A stretch of 64,000 nucleotides of DNA from an uncultured Oscillospiraceae bacterium (GCA_949289045.1 CASEMN010000002.1:62001-126000), one strand, 5' to 3'. Counted from the stretch's first letter, positions 7,996-16,609 are shown. The notes: generated from the letters alone by a model not told the origin. Numbers and translations are program-made.

Positions 7996-8226
7996 ATGAG
8001 AACAATGGAAACCTTAAACAAAGTAAAATGCGGCAGAACGGTATCTGTTACTAAAATCACCGGTCAGGGAGCCGTTAAAAGACGCATTATGGATATGGGA
8101 ATTACCAAAGGCACAACGATTTATGTAAGAAAAACTGCTCCCCTTGGAGATCCCGTAGAAATAACGGTCAGAGGCTATGAGCTTTCCCTGCGAAAAGCGG
8201 ACGCACAGATGATTGAAGTGGAGTAA
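7996..8226 (+). CDS. feoA: Ferrous iron transport protein FeoA (second copy)
   Basis: Second FeoA domain protein of the operon, 76 residues, with the family pattern VKRRIMDMGITKGTTIYVRKTAPLGDP and a C-terminal RKADAQMIEV. It diverges clearly from the first copy, so the pair is not a recent duplication. Two-feoA operons are common in Clostridia. Start 7996 is used; ATG 8005 with AAAGG upstream is possible. The gap to feoB (54 bases) holds operator copy 3. Confidence 0.92.
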   Translation: MRTMETLNKVKCGRTVSVTKITGQGAVKRRIMDMGITKGTTIYVRKTAPLGDPVEITVRGYELSLRKADAQMIEVE

Positions 8227-8248
8227 ACTTCTTTATTTTTGTATATCG

Positions 8249-8264
8249 GTTAGTTGTCGCTAAC
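8249..8264 (+). promoter_or_regulatory. feo operator copy 3, internal, just before feoB
   Basis: Inverted repeat GTTAG TTGTCG CTAAC in the feoA2-feoB gap, ending five bases before the AAGGAGGAG ribosome-binding site of feoB. Same half-sites and spacing as the two promoter copies. Confidence 0.7.
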
Positions 8265-8280
8265 CTAAGGAGGAGAATTT

Positions 8281-10431
8281 ATGACAATTAAAATAGCCCT
8301 TGCCGGAAATCCAAACAGCGGCAAGACAACGCTTTTTAACGCTCTCACAGGTTCCAATCAATTTGTAGGAAACTGGCCGGGAGTAACTGTTGAGAAAAAA
8401 GAGGGGCGCCTTAAAGGTCATAAGGATGTTACAATAACGGACCTGCCTGGAATTTACTCCCTTTCCCCCTACACTCTCGAAGAAGTTGTGGCAAGGAACT
8501 ATCTTTTAGAAGAACATCCCGACGTAATTTTAAACATAGTTGACGGCACAAACCTTGAAAGAAACCTTTACCTTACAACTCAGCTTTGTGAAACGGGCAT
8601 ACCTGTTGTAATCGCCGTAAACATGATGGATACAGTACATAAAAACGGCGGATTTGTAGATACTCAGAAACTTTCAAAGGCAACAGGATGCACTGTTTTT
8701 GAGATATCCGCTCTTAAAGGAACAGGTATAAAAGAAGCATCTCAGGGAGCTATTGATGCTTCCAGACAGAAATTTAAATCAGTTCAGAAGTTTAGTGCTG
8801 ATACGGAAGAAATTTTATCGAAACTTCAAACTCTTCTTGCAGATGATATTCTCGAAAGTGAAAAGAGATTCTTCGCAGTAAAGACTTTCGAGAGAGATGA
8901 AAAATTTTTAAATAAAGTAAAATTCCCCGAAGAAGCTGAAAAACTTATCAAAACCTTTGAGGAACAAAAAGATGATGACAGCGAAAGCATAATAGTAAAC
9001 GAAAGATATGAGCTTATTTCAAAAATGCTCAAAGGTGTCACTGAAAAAAGGAAAGCAGGTCAGCTCACTTTATCGGATAAAATCGACCGAATAGTTACAA
9101 ACCGCTGGTTATCCCTGCCGATTTTCGCCGCAGTTATGACCCTTGTCTACTATGTCTCAATTACCACTGTCGGCGGCTGGGCCACCGATTTTACAAACGA
9201 TAACATTTTCGGCGAAGGTTGGCATCTTTTCGGTTCTTCAGTTTTTGTCCCAGGAATTCCCGATGCCATCGGAGGATTTCTTGAGGGAATAGGTACTTCA
9301 CCCTGGCTACAGGGACTTATTGTAAACGGTATTGTCGGCGGAGTAGGCGCAGTTCTCGGCTTTGTGCCCCAGATGTTTGTCCTCTTCTTCTTTCTTGCTA
9401 TACTTGAAGGCTGCGGCTACATGGCGAGAATTGCGTTTATTATGGACCGCATTTTCAGAAAATTCGGTCTTTCGGGAAAATCCTTTATCCCCATGCTTAT
9501 AGGAACAGGCTGCGGCGTTCCCGGCATCATGGCCTCAAGAACAATCGAAAATGACCGTGACCGAAAAATGACTGTTATGACAACTACCTTTATCCCATGC
9601 AGCGCAAAGCTTCCCATTATCGCCCTTATTGCCGGCGCATTATTTGCAGACAGCTGGTGGGTTGCTCCCAGCGCCTACTTTATCGGCGTAGCGGCGATTA
9701 TAATTTCCGGAATTATGCTTAAAAAATCAAGACTCTTTGCAGGAGATCCCGCTCCCTTTGTTATGGAACTCCCAGCCTATCATCTGCCCACTCCTTCAAA
9801 CATACTCAGAAGCATGTGGGAAAGAGGATGGTCTTTCATCAAAAAAGCAGGAACAATCATTCTCCTTTCATCTGTTTTCATTTGGTTCACTTCAAACTTC
9901 GGATTTACAGAAAACGGCTTTGGCATGGTAGAAGACCTCAACGAAGGGCTTCTCGCTAACATTGGTTCCGCTGTCGCCTGGATATTTGCTCCCCTTGGCT
10001 GGGGCAACTGGCAGTCGGCTGTTGCAGCCATTATGGGACTTGTGGCAAAGGAAAACGTTGTTTCCACTTTCGGAATACTCTACGGCTTTGCTGAGGTTTC
10101 CGAAAACGGCCAAGAATTTTGGAGCGTCTTCGCACAGAACTTTTCCGCTATTTCCGCTTACTCGTTCCTGGTGTTTAATCTCTTGTGTGCCCCCTGCTTT
10201 GCCGCAATGGGAGCCATTAAAAGAGAGATGAACAGCGGGAAATGGACGGCTATTGCTTTAGGCTATCAGACCATTTTTGCCTATGGAATTTCACTTTGCA
10301 TATATCAGTTCGGCTCACTCTTTACAGGCGGCGGATTCTCGATAGGCACAGCTTTCGCCATAATAGTTTTTGCAGCTATAATTTATTTACTTTTCAGAAA
10401 ACCTGTAAAAGCAGGCAACAAATTGAGGTAA
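8281..10431 (+). CDS. feoB: Ferrous iron transporter FeoB
   Basis: Inner-membrane Fe(II) transporter with an N-terminal GTPase. The 716-residue protein shows G1 GNPNSGKT (residues 8-15), G3 DLPG, G4 NMMD and G5 SALKG. A helical linker follows, then the membrane part (from about residue 280) with the two gate motifs IGTGCGVPG and PCSAKLP, whose cysteines are characteristic of FeoB. Length and order are normal. AAGGAGGAG precedes the ATG. It is the main gene of the feoA-feoA-feoB-Cys-rich operon, probably under iron repression through the three inverted repeats. Confidence 0.97.
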   Translation: MTIKIALAGNPNSGKTTLFNALTGSNQFVGNWPGVTVEKKEGRLKGHKDVTITDLPGIYSLSPYTLEEVVARNYLLEEHPDVILNIVDGTNLERNLYLTTQLCETGIPVVIAVNMMDTVHKNGGFVDTQKLSKATGCTVFEISALKGTGIKEASQGAIDASRQKFKSVQKFSADTEEILSKLQTLLADDILESEKRFFAVKTFERDEKFLNKVKFPEEAEKLIKTFEEQKDDDSESIIVNERYELISKMLKGVTEKRKAGQLTLSDKIDRIVTNRWLSLPIFAAVMTLVYYVSITTVGGWATDFTNDNIFGEGWHLFGSSVFVPGIPDAIGGFLEGIGTSPWLQGLIVNGIVGGVGAVLGFVPQMFVLFFFLAILEGCGYMARIAFIMDRIFRKFGLSGKSFIPMLIGTGCGVPGIMASRTIENDRDRKMTVMTTTFIPCSAKLPIIALIAGALFADSWWVAPSAYFIGVAAIIISGIMLKKSRLFAGDPAPFVMELPAYHLPTPSNILRSMWERGWSFIKKAGTIILLSSVFIWFTSNFGFTENGFGMVEDLNEGLLANIGSAVAWIFAPLGWGNWQSAVAAIMGLVAKENVVSTFGILYGFAEVSENGQEFWSVFAQNFSAISAYSFLVFNLLCAPCFAAMGAIKREMNSGKWTAIALGYQTIFAYGISLCIYQFGSLFTGGGFSIGTAFAIIVFAAIIYLLFRKPVKAGNKLR

Positions 10432-10435
10432 TTTT

Positions 10436-10621
10436 ATGATTGAATTTTTATCACTTTATACAGCTGACATAATTGTTTCGTTAATTATATTAGCTGCTAT
10501 TGGAGCAGCAGGAATGAAAATTTATAAGGACAGAAAAAAAGGCGCCTGCACAGGCTGCTCAGGCTGCTCCAAAGACGGATGCGGATGCTGCGGATGCTCA
10601 AAAAATACTAATAACTCGTAA
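10436..10621 (+). CDS. FeoB-associated Cys-rich membrane protein
   Basis: The 61-residue protein has one membrane helix (about residues 8-26, IIVSLIILAAIGAAG) and a short cytoplasmic tail with seven cysteines (CTGCSGCSKDGCGCCGCS). Proteins of this type follow feoB in many Firmicutes and Bacteroidetes. A role in iron hand-over or a redox role has been suggested but is not settled. The ATG lies four bases after the feoB stop, and a strong terminator follows. Confidence 0.88.
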   Translation: MIEFLSLYTADIIVSLIILAAIGAAGMKIYKDRKKGACTGCSGCSKDGCGCCGCSKNTNNS

Positions 10622-10651
10622 AAACTCATATAACCTTCTTCACCTTTTTTG

Positions 10652-10689
10652 CTTTGAACCCCCTGCTATTTTGTGCAGGGGGTTCAAAG
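10652..10689 (+). terminator. Terminator of the feo operon
   Basis: Perfect 15-bp stem CTTTGAACCCCCTGC / GCAGGGGGTTCAAAG with an 8-base loop, followed by TTTTTC. Confidence 0.93.
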
Positions 10690-10703
10690 TTTTTCTCCAA
10701 TCT

Positions 10704-10744
10704 AAAAGGACGCAGACTGATATAATGGCAGTTTGCGTCCTTTT
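10704..10744. terminator. Second hairpin after feo, terminator-like on both strands
   Basis: AAAAGGACGCAGACTG pairs with CAGTTTGCGTCCTTTT (one G-T pair) across a 9-base loop. A-rich and T-rich ends allow action on either strand; it may end the GH43 transcript coming from the other side. Confidence 0.7.
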
Positions 10745-10864
10745 ATATACAAATTTAGCTTTATTTCCGATTAATGTTACGGCTTTTTTCCGGAATGTAA
10801 TGCTTATCTTAAAATGAGTATAATCGCGTGTTACGCATTAATAAAAGAAGCAAACATCCGCCAT

Positions 10865-11812
10865 TTAAATCTTATCCTTATAACGCTCCGCTGTAATTAT
10901 ACCGTCCTTTACGTTTAGCTTACATATTCTCGCATTTCTTGCGTCAAAGGCGCTTGCGTTCAAACCGTCATCATAGTCTCTCGCATGATAAACTGCGTAC
11001 CATTGACCGTCCTTTTTTATCATTGAATGGTGACCGGTACCCTCCTCAAATTCGTTAGCGGAAATGACAGGCGCATAAGTATTATCATCGGGATATTTTT
11101 CAAACTTTATCTTAGTTAAATCAGTCTCATCTGTCTTGGCACGAGCGTAGCCGATATAGTATGTAGGCTTCTCGAAGCAGTTGCCAGAATACATAAGGTA
11201 CTGCCAATCGCCCTCTTTGAAGTAGAAGGCTCCTTCAATAGTATGCCAATGCTTTCCCCATCTGTATCTGTTACGGCGATAAATATCCTCGTCAAGTGTT
11301 GGAACTACAACAGGTACTGGATTTCCCGCTACATGGTAAGGGTCGAGCATTTTATCAACTACAATGTATGTACCTATCCTCTTCCCTTTAAACCTGTTGG
11401 TGGAATAGAAGATAAAGAGGCCGGCCTCATTCTTGACCACATGGGCGTCAATGGAAAAGGGATGCAATATCTGGGTGGTATTTGTAAAAGGTCCCAGAGG
11501 ATTATCGGCTTCTGACACATGCATTGCTCCTCTGTGGCCTCCCTTATCGGGTTTATCATTGTAAATCTCAATGGAGTTGTACATATAAAACTTGCCGTCA
11601 AGCTCAATAACACTGGGTGCCCAGAAAGAATCATGGTCGGGAATGGACATTACCCGGCCCACAAATTCCCAGCCGCTGAACAAATCATCCGACTGATACG
11701 CATAGATACCGTCGTGTCCGGTAGTATAAATATAATATCTTCCGCCGCTTTCCAGAATAAACGGGTCTGCCTGCCCAATATAATTTTCCTTATCAATATT
11801 TAAAAGATGCAT
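10865..11812 (-). CDS. Glycoside hydrolase family 43 protein (beta-xylosidase / arabinofuranosidase type)
   Basis: Five-bladed beta-propeller glycosidase that removes xylose or arabinose from plant-derived oligosaccharides. The 315-residue single-domain protein has the GH43 acidic residues in the expected order: Asp in GQADPF (about 17), Asp in PFSIDAHV (about 137) and Glu in HTIEGAFYFK (about 210), plus the SFWAPSVIELDGKFYMYNS segment. There is no signal peptide, so it probably acts on imported oligosaccharides in the cytoplasm. AAGGAG precedes the ATG. Exact specificity cannot be read from the sequence. Confidence 0.88.
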   Translation of the reverse strand: MHLLNIDKENYIGQADPFILESGGRYYIYTTGHDGIYAYQSDDLFSGWEFVGRVMSIPDHDSFWAPSVIELDGKFYMYNSIEIYNDKPDKGGHRGAMHVSEADNPLGPFTNTTQILHPFSIDAHVVKNEAGLFIFYSTNRFKGKRIGTYIVVDKMLDPYHVAGNPVPVVVPTLDEDIYRRNRYRWGKHWHTIEGAFYFKEGDWQYLMYSGNCFEKPTYYIGYARAKTDETDLTKIKFEKYPDDNTYAPVISANEFEEGTGHHSMIKKDGQWYAVYHARDYDDGLNASAFDARNARICKLNVKDGIITAERYKDKI

Positions 11813-12196
11813 AACAAAGCTCCTTAAAATTAGTTTTGAATCTATAATAAAATATAAGCGCCGTTATTGCAATATCTATTTTAGAAGTGAAAAATAAACG
11901 TTTTTAAAACTAATTTAATATGCTTTTACTATACCATTTTAATTAACACAAAACTCTATGACTTTTATTGCCGGAATCTCGGCATCATCTTTTACAACAT
12001 CAAGAAGTTTTTAAACTTCTATATTATCGGGCTTTGAATAACTTTCATGCTATCATAAATAGTTTTAAAGGAACATCTGAGCACCAAAAACTGCACTGGT
12101 ATTGTTGCTTTTTAGTTTCTCTAAACTTTCGGAGAAATTTTAACGCTTCTTATCAGTACTTCAAATTTACATGAAGTTCAAAAAACATAAAAGCGT
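11813..12196. other. 384-bp intergenic region upstream of GH43
   Basis: No credible gene. It holds the GH43 promoter and two opposed copies of AAAACTAATTT-like sequence (minus strand about 11826-11837, plus strand about 11907-11917). Near 12143-12196 lies a weak nested hairpin (AACGCTT...AAGCGTT) that may end the DUF3592 transcript. Confidence 0.5.
11844..11872 (-). promoter_or_regulatory. GH43 promoter
   Basis: On the minus strand TTGCAA (11867-11872), 17 bases, TATTAT (11844-11849); the start codon is about 25 bases beyond the expected transcription start. Confidence 0.6.
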
Positions 12197-12835
12197 TTAT
12201 TCCCCTTTAGCCTTTTTCGGAAATACATTCTTTACGATAACAAAAACTCCTGCTGCTATAAGCAAAAATGGAATAAGAGCAAAAGGTCCTCCGGCAGCAA
12301 AAGCCGCTTTAAATGAAAATCCGTCAGCCATTAGATAAAAAGCTCCGACACCTATTACAATAGGCACTAAACCTACAAACAGATCAAAAACATGAATAGG
12401 GCACTTTTCAAAAACACCGGCATTTGTCAAAAATCCCATAATGAAAACTCCGGGAATCAAAATAAACATAACTCCCATGAAAATCATTATAATACTGCCG
12501 CTTATTCCTGCAATAACAGCTTCTTCAGGATTTTGAGGATTATATTTAATCTCTTTGGTACTGCCTATTTCCGGTACACTGCCTGAACCGTAATCTGTTG
12601 TAACAGTATACTCCTGTCCGTCTACAACATAAGAATAAGTCAGATAATAGGAATAGCTTCTATTAGTGGAACTTCCGCTTTCCCTTAACTCATAGTCACT
12701 GAGATAACCTTCCGTAACAGCATAATTTTCAGTTTTCTTATTGAGTTCATAGGTATTCTTTATACCGAAACCCAGCAAAAGTATTCCTATCAAAAGAGCT
12801 ATTCCTACTAAAGCAATTCCAGGTGTCTTCTTCAT
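12197..12835 (-). CDS. DUF3592-type membrane protein
   Basis: Function unknown. The 212-residue protein has an N-terminal membrane helix (LVGIALLIGILLLGFGI), then an extracytoplasmic beta-rich segment (SYYLTYSYVVDGQEYTVT and EIGSTKEIKYNPQNPEEAV) typical of DUF3592 proteins. Three further helices and a Lys-rich tail follow. It starts after CGGAGG. It lies next to the tRNA-Lys gene on the same strand but is separated from it by a terminator. Confidence 0.75.
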   Translation of the reverse strand: MKKTPGIALVGIALLIGILLLGFGIKNTYELNKKTENYAVTEGYLSDYELRESGSSTNRSYSYYLTYSYVVDGQEYTVTTDYGSGSVPEIGSTKEIKYNPQNPEEAVIAGISGSIIMIFMGVMFILIPGVFIMGFLTNAGVFEKCPIHVFDLFVGLVPIVIGVGAFYLMADGFSFKAAFAAGGPFALIPFLLIAAGVFVIVKNVFPKKAKGE

Positions 12836-12904
12836 ATCTAAAACCTCCGCCGTGCACTACAAAACACTTTGTTTTGTCGATTATACCACTCAAAGGAAAA
12901 AATT

Positions 12905-12935
12905 AAAAGCGGTCTGCTTAATGCAAACCGCTTTT
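12905..12935 (-). terminator. Terminator of tRNA-Lys
   Basis: Minus-strand stem AAAAGCGGT / ACCGCTTTT (9 bp) with a 13-base loop, immediately after the tRNA 3' end. Confidence 0.8.
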
Positions 12936-12936
12936 G

Positions 12937-13012
12937 TGGTGATCCATCGGAGATTCGAACTCCGGACACCTTGATTAAAAGTCAAGTGCTCTGCCAACTG
13001 AGCTAATGGATC
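12937..13012 (-). tRNA. tRNA-Lys (anticodon TTT)
   Basis: The complement folds as a full cloverleaf: acceptor GATCCAT/ATGGATC, D-arm GCTC AGTTGGCA GAGC, anticodon arm CTTGA-CTTTTAA-TCAAG giving anticodon TTT, T-arm CGGAG-TTCGAAT-CTCCG, and an encoded CCA end. 76 bases. It stands alone rather than in a tRNA cluster, with its own promoter and terminator. Confidence 0.97.
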
Positions 13013-13045
13013 AAACTATTTAAGCACCTCAAACAGTGCCTGTAT

Positions 13046-13074
13046 ATAATATAATAAAATGCTCCTAAAGTCAA
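13046..13074 (-). promoter_or_regulatory. Promoter of tRNA-Lys
   Basis: Minus-strand TTGACT (13069-13074), 17-base spacer, TATTAT (13046-13051), about 34 bases before the tRNA 5' end. Confidence 0.7.
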
Positions 13075-13171
13075 TAGGTATTTTCGCTTTTTTTCAATTT
13101 TTTTCATATTTTTTTGAAACAGCGCATACATATATTAATTTACAACCTTTTTACCTTCGATAAAGCTAACC

Positions 13172-13214
13172 GGAATCAGCTTTCATGCTCTGTTATTTCT
13201 TGAAAGCTGATTCC
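13172..13214. terminator. Hairpin downstream of the phosphodiesterase-like gene
   Basis: Perfect 14-bp stem GGAATCAGCTTTCA / TGAAAGCTGATTCC with a 15-base loop. The T run follows it on the plus strand, while the gene it would serve is on the minus strand, so its orientation is odd. Confidence 0.65.
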
Positions 13215-13235
13215 TTTTTATGAAGCCAGCTAAAA

Positions 13236-14150
13236 TTATTCATTAATCAATTTTTTGTTGCAAGCTAAAAATGTCGCCCTGTCCTCGGTAATCTGCTTTC
13301 CGTGACCGAAATCATGTCCTCCGTGATCAGATGTAACTATTATAAGCCAGTTTTCATCTTTATATTCTTCTCTCGATTCAATAAAGTCAAGCTGCTCATA
13401 GACACATCTGTCCAAATCCGTCACCGCCTTTACATAGCGGTAATTTCCGTTTCCGAATTTCGTCGAATGTCCGTTACAGTCCGGAGCTTCATATATTGCA
13501 AAAATGCATTTTGTACCTGATGTTATCTCAGACTTAATTTTCTCGTGAAGCTCTTCGTCGTTTTCCACTCTGTTAAAAACAAGGGGCAGGTTATCCCTTT
13601 TGGCAATCTCTATTTCCCGGGAATAGGTAATTGTAAAATGATCCTCCCATGAAGCGTTAAAGGATGCTGGATATCCCTTTTCTGCGAGCTCTCTGAGCAC
13701 AGTGGGAACATTTTCTCTTATTGGCACATGAAGGATTACTCCGTTCTCCTTTCCCCATTTTCCCGTAAGAATAGAAGACCAGCCCTGAGCAGTGCTTGTT
13801 TCCTGATAACCGCATTTATCCCCGCCTGCATAAGTGAGATAAAGTCCGCCCGCCTTTTTGATTCTATTTATACCGCTGTACCTGCTGTCGCTGTTTATGC
13901 CGCTTACCTTTTCATCGGCGCCCTTTAATATCAGAAGCATACTGTCAGCTCTGGCTCCGTCAAAGCCGATAATAAGAGCACGGTTTATTTTTTCCCCGAT
14001 GGTTTCAAAATGCTTTCTAACAATATCCGCTGTCACTGTTTGCGGCAGTGAATCAGCATAGCTGTTATCAAAAATACCGCTGCCGTCTATGTTATTTATG
14101 TATTCTCTGTTCTCTTTGGGCTTCTTTATTCTCTTACGCAAAAACACCAT
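13236..14150 (-). CDS. Alkaline phosphatase-superfamily protein (type I phosphodiesterase / nucleotide pyrophosphatase-like)
   Basis: Metal-dependent phosphoester hydrolase fold. From ATG 14150 (GAGGTAAAAAAT upstream) the product has 304 residues. Metal-ligand regions are recognisable: IIGFDGARADS near residue 58, the catalytic-residue region STAQGWSSILTGKWGKENG, APDCNGHSTKFG, and SDHGGHDFGHGKQ near the C-terminus. There is no signal peptide, so it is probably cytoplasmic, unlike most of the family. It is divergent from an OPA-like transporter across only 94 bases, which suggests a joint role with a phosphorylated solute; the substrate is unknown. Confidence 0.82.
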   Translation of the reverse strand: MVFLRKRIKKPKENREYINNIDGSGIFDNSYADSLPQTVTADIVRKHFETIGEKINRALIIGFDGARADSMLLILKGADEKVSGINSDSRYSGINRIKKAGGLYLTYAGGDKCGYQETSTAQGWSSILTGKWGKENGVILHVPIRENVPTVLRELAEKGYPASFNASWEDHFTITYSREIEIAKRDNLPLVFNRVENDEELHEKIKSEITSGTKCIFAIYEAPDCNGHSTKFGNGNYRYVKAVTDLDRCVYEQLDFIESREEYKDENWLIIVTSDHGGHDFGHGKQITEDRATFLACNKKLINE

Positions 14151-14244
14151 ATTTTTTACCTCTTTAATGCAAAATTTATTCTTTATTTTTATCTTTGTGT
14201 GAATTATAATATTTAACATATTCACTTTCAAGAGGTAAAGAGAA
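14151..14244. promoter_or_regulatory. Divergent promoter region, phosphodiesterase / transporter
   Basis: 94 bases, AT-rich. TATAAT at 14205-14210 (preceded by TGTGTGAAT) suits the plus-strand transporter; the overlapping ATTATAAT also reads as a -10 on the minus strand. No clear -35 on either strand. Confidence 0.4.
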
Positions 14245-15504
14245 ATGAAGACAAATTTCTTAGGATACGAGGACAAGAAAAACCAAAAATTATGTATACT
14301 CTGCTGGATTGCCTACGCCTCAACTTATATATGCAGGCTTAACTATTCGGCGGTTATGCCGGACCTTGAAAAGCTCAATGTTTTTCCCGAAAGTCAGATT
14401 GCTGCAATTTCTTCGGCATTTTTCATCTGCTACGGACTGGGTCAGATTGTAAGCGGTATGCTCGGTGACCGCATTTCACCAAGATACATGATCTTCGGCG
14501 GACTTGCTGTTTCATCTCTGAGCAACATCGCAATTTTTATGGTAAATTCGTTTTTCCCGTTTATTACACTCTGGGCCATCAACGGAGCTGTTCAGTCAAT
14601 GGTATGGACACCCATTCTCAGAACTGCCGGCGATTATTTCAGCCCCTATGAGCGTGAAAGATTCGGAATACATATCGCTTCAACTGTTCCTCTCGGAACC
14701 CTGGCAAGCTATGGCGTAAGCCTTCTGACACTTCTCATACTTCCCTGGAAATATGTATTTTTAGTATGCGGTATTATTTCCCTTACCGCTTCCGCCTATT
14801 GGTTTATGGGGACAAAAAACATAATAACCGAAAAGGAAAAAGTCAAAACTACTGAAAACGAAGCGAAAGCACCTGCTCTTTCATATAAGAAGATGATAGG
14901 GCTCATGGCTTCATCGGGAGTATTTATACTCACTATTTCAATTGTCATTCAGGGAACCCTCAAGGACAGCGTAACACAGTGGATTCCCACCTTTTTCTCA
15001 CAGCAGTTCAGCACAGGAACGGGAACATCCCTTGCCCTTACTATGATTCTTCCCATAATCAACGTAACGGGAGCATATTTTGCACGTTTTGCAAACAGCT
15101 ATCTTAGAAACGAACTTAAAACCTCCATGCTGTTTTTCGCCATTGCAGCGGCATTCCTTGCTGTACTCAATTTCTTCGGCAATAATATAATTCTCTCCCT
15201 CATCTGTATGGCGGGAGTAACAAACTGTATGTTTGCAATAAACGTTATGATAATTACTATGGTTCCCCTGCATTTCAGCCGCTACGGATGCGTAAGCACA
15301 GTGGGAGGAATACTAAATGCCGTTGCATATATCGGCTGTGGAGCCCTTAACATGGTTGCCGGCTCCATTCTCGAAAAGAGCGGCTCATCCTGGTCTGCAC
15401 TGTTTATTATGTGGCTTTCACTTGCAGTTATAGCCGTTATTGTCACAGGCATTGCCGTACTGCCCTGGAATAAGTTTATCAGAAAAGAGGAAGAAGCAGA
15501 TTGA
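14245..15504 (+). CDS. MFS transporter, organophosphate:phosphate antiporter (GlpT/UhpT)-like
   Basis: Twelve-helix membrane transporter of 419 residues. Helix 1 ends in YICRLNYSAVMPDL, resembling the Arg-containing OPA-family motif for phosphate binding. The loop GMLGDRISPRYMIFGG is the MFS motif A region, and WTPILRTAGDYFSPYER also matches the GlpT/UhpT group. It probably moves a phosphorylated sugar or glycerol phosphate. It lies 62 bases before manA on the same strand and divergent from a phosphodiesterase-like gene, so a sugar-phosphate role is reasonable, but the substrate is unproven. Confidence 0.8.
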   Translation: MKTNFLGYEDKKNQKLCILCWIAYASTYICRLNYSAVMPDLEKLNVFPESQIAAISSAFFICYGLGQIVSGMLGDRISPRYMIFGGLAVSSLSNIAIFMVNSFFPFITLWAINGAVQSMVWTPILRTAGDYFSPYERERFGIHIASTVPLGTLASYGVSLLTLLILPWKYVFLVCGIISLTASAYWFMGTKNIITEKEKVKTTENEAKAPALSYKKMIGLMASSGVFILTISIVIQGTLKDSVTQWIPTFFSQQFSTGTGTSLALTMILPIINVTGAYFARFANSYLRNELKTSMLFFAIAAAFLAVLNFFGNNIILSLICMAGVTNCMFAINVMIITMVPLHFSRYGCVSTVGGILNAVAYIGCGALNMVAGSILEKSGSSWSALFIMWLSLAVIAVIVTGIAVLPWNKFIRKEEEAD

Positions 15505-15566
15505 TTTAGTAAAATTTATCTGATAAAATTAAATGGTATAATAAATCTAAGGTGGTGCAGTTTAAA

Positions 15567-16529
15567 ATGTATCCGTTAAAATTAATTCCCGCCGTTAAAG
15601 ATTATATCTGGGGCGGAACAAAGCTTAAAACAGATTTCGGTATTAAAAGTGATCTGGAAAAAGTCGCCGAAGCATGGACCCTCTCATGCCATAAGGACGG
15701 AGCAAATATCATAGCTAACGGCAGCGACAAGGGCAAAACTCTTGCAGCATGGCTCGAAGAAAAAGGCTTTGAAGTTCTCGGCAGCAAGGGCAAAAACCTT
15801 GACAGTTTCCCCGTACTTATAAAGCTTATAGACGCAAAGGACAATCTTTCCGTTCAGGTACACCCTTACGATGAATACGCTCAGAGAGTTGAACACGAAC
15901 AGGGCAAAACCGAGGCTTGGTATGTCATAGACTGTGAAGAGGGAGCAGAGCTTATATACGGCTTTAAGAAAGAAATCTCCTCACAGGAATTTGAAGAGCG
16001 CATTATGAACAACACTCTTCTTGATGTTGTAAACAGTGTACCTGTTAAAAAAGGTGATTTGTTCTTTATTGAATCAGGCACTCTTCACGCCATAGGCAAA
16101 GGAATACTCCTTGCAGAGGTTCAGCAGAACTCAAACTCAACCTATCGTGTTTACGATTACGGACGAGTAGGAGCTGACGGAAAGCCCAGAGAGCTTCACA
16201 TTAAAAAGGCAGTTGACGTTACCTCCTGCACTCCTCCCACCCATCCCTACGGAGCAAAGCCTGTTACGGAAAAGGGCGACGGATATGAAGTTACAGAGCT
16301 TGTAAACTGCGATATTTTTAAATCTTACAGCGTAAAAATCGACAGCGAATACAGCGATAAAGCCGGTGAAGAATCCTTTGTATCCCTCCTCTCCCTTGAC
16401 GGAGATTTCACTTTCAGCTGCGGCGAAACAGAGCTTAGCCTCAATAAAGGCGAAAGCATTTTCATCCCTGCAAACATGGGTGAATATACCGTTAAAGGCA
16501 AAGGAGAAATCCTTAAAGTTACTCTTTGA
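15567..16529 (+). CDS. manA: Mannose-6-phosphate isomerase, class I
   Basis: Zinc-dependent cupin enzyme that interconverts mannose 6-phosphate and fructose 6-phosphate. ATG 15567 gives 320 residues, the short Firmicutes form. The zinc ligands are visible in LSVQVHP (Gln, His), KTEAWYV (Glu) and SGTLHAIGKG (His), with WGGTKL near the N-terminus. AAGGTGG lies about 11 bases before the ATG; the in-frame GTGs at 15552-15557 overlap that site and are rejected. A weak TATAAT at 15537-15542 may give it its own transcript. Confidence 0.95.
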   Translation: MYPLKLIPAVKDYIWGGTKLKTDFGIKSDLEKVAEAWTLSCHKDGANIIANGSDKGKTLAAWLEEKGFEVLGSKGKNLDSFPVLIKLIDAKDNLSVQVHPYDEYAQRVEHEQGKTEAWYVIDCEEGAELIYGFKKEISSQEFEERIMNNTLLDVVNSVPVKKGDLFFIESGTLHAIGKGILLAEVQQNSNSTYRVYDYGRVGADGKPRELHIKKAVDVTSCTPPTHPYGAKPVTEKGDGYEVTELVNCDIFKSYSVKIDSEYSDKAGEESFVSLLSLDGDFTFSCGETELSLNKGESIFIPANMGEYTVKGKGEILKVTL

Positions 16530-16552
16530 TAAACTCAACTGATTTCATTAAA

Positions 16553-16581
16553 ACAGCCCGAAGAATTACTCTTCGGGCTGT
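16553..16581. terminator. Terminator after manA (works for both convergent genes)
   Basis: Perfect 12-bp stem ACAGCCCGAAGA / TCTTCGGGCTGT, 5-base loop, between manA and the convergent glycerophosphodiesterase gene; T-rich sequence follows on the plus strand. Confidence 0.88.
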
Positions 16582-16609
16582 AAGTTTAATTTTATTTAAT
16601 TTAATCTTT

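Noticed and set aside
7808..8060. Open frames antisense to feoA
   Set aside because: Both feoA copies are certain on the plus strand and explain the region.
11968..12174. 68-codon open frame in the GH43-DUF3592 gap
   Set aside because: No ribosome-binding site and no recognisable sequence; the region is AT-rich noncoding.
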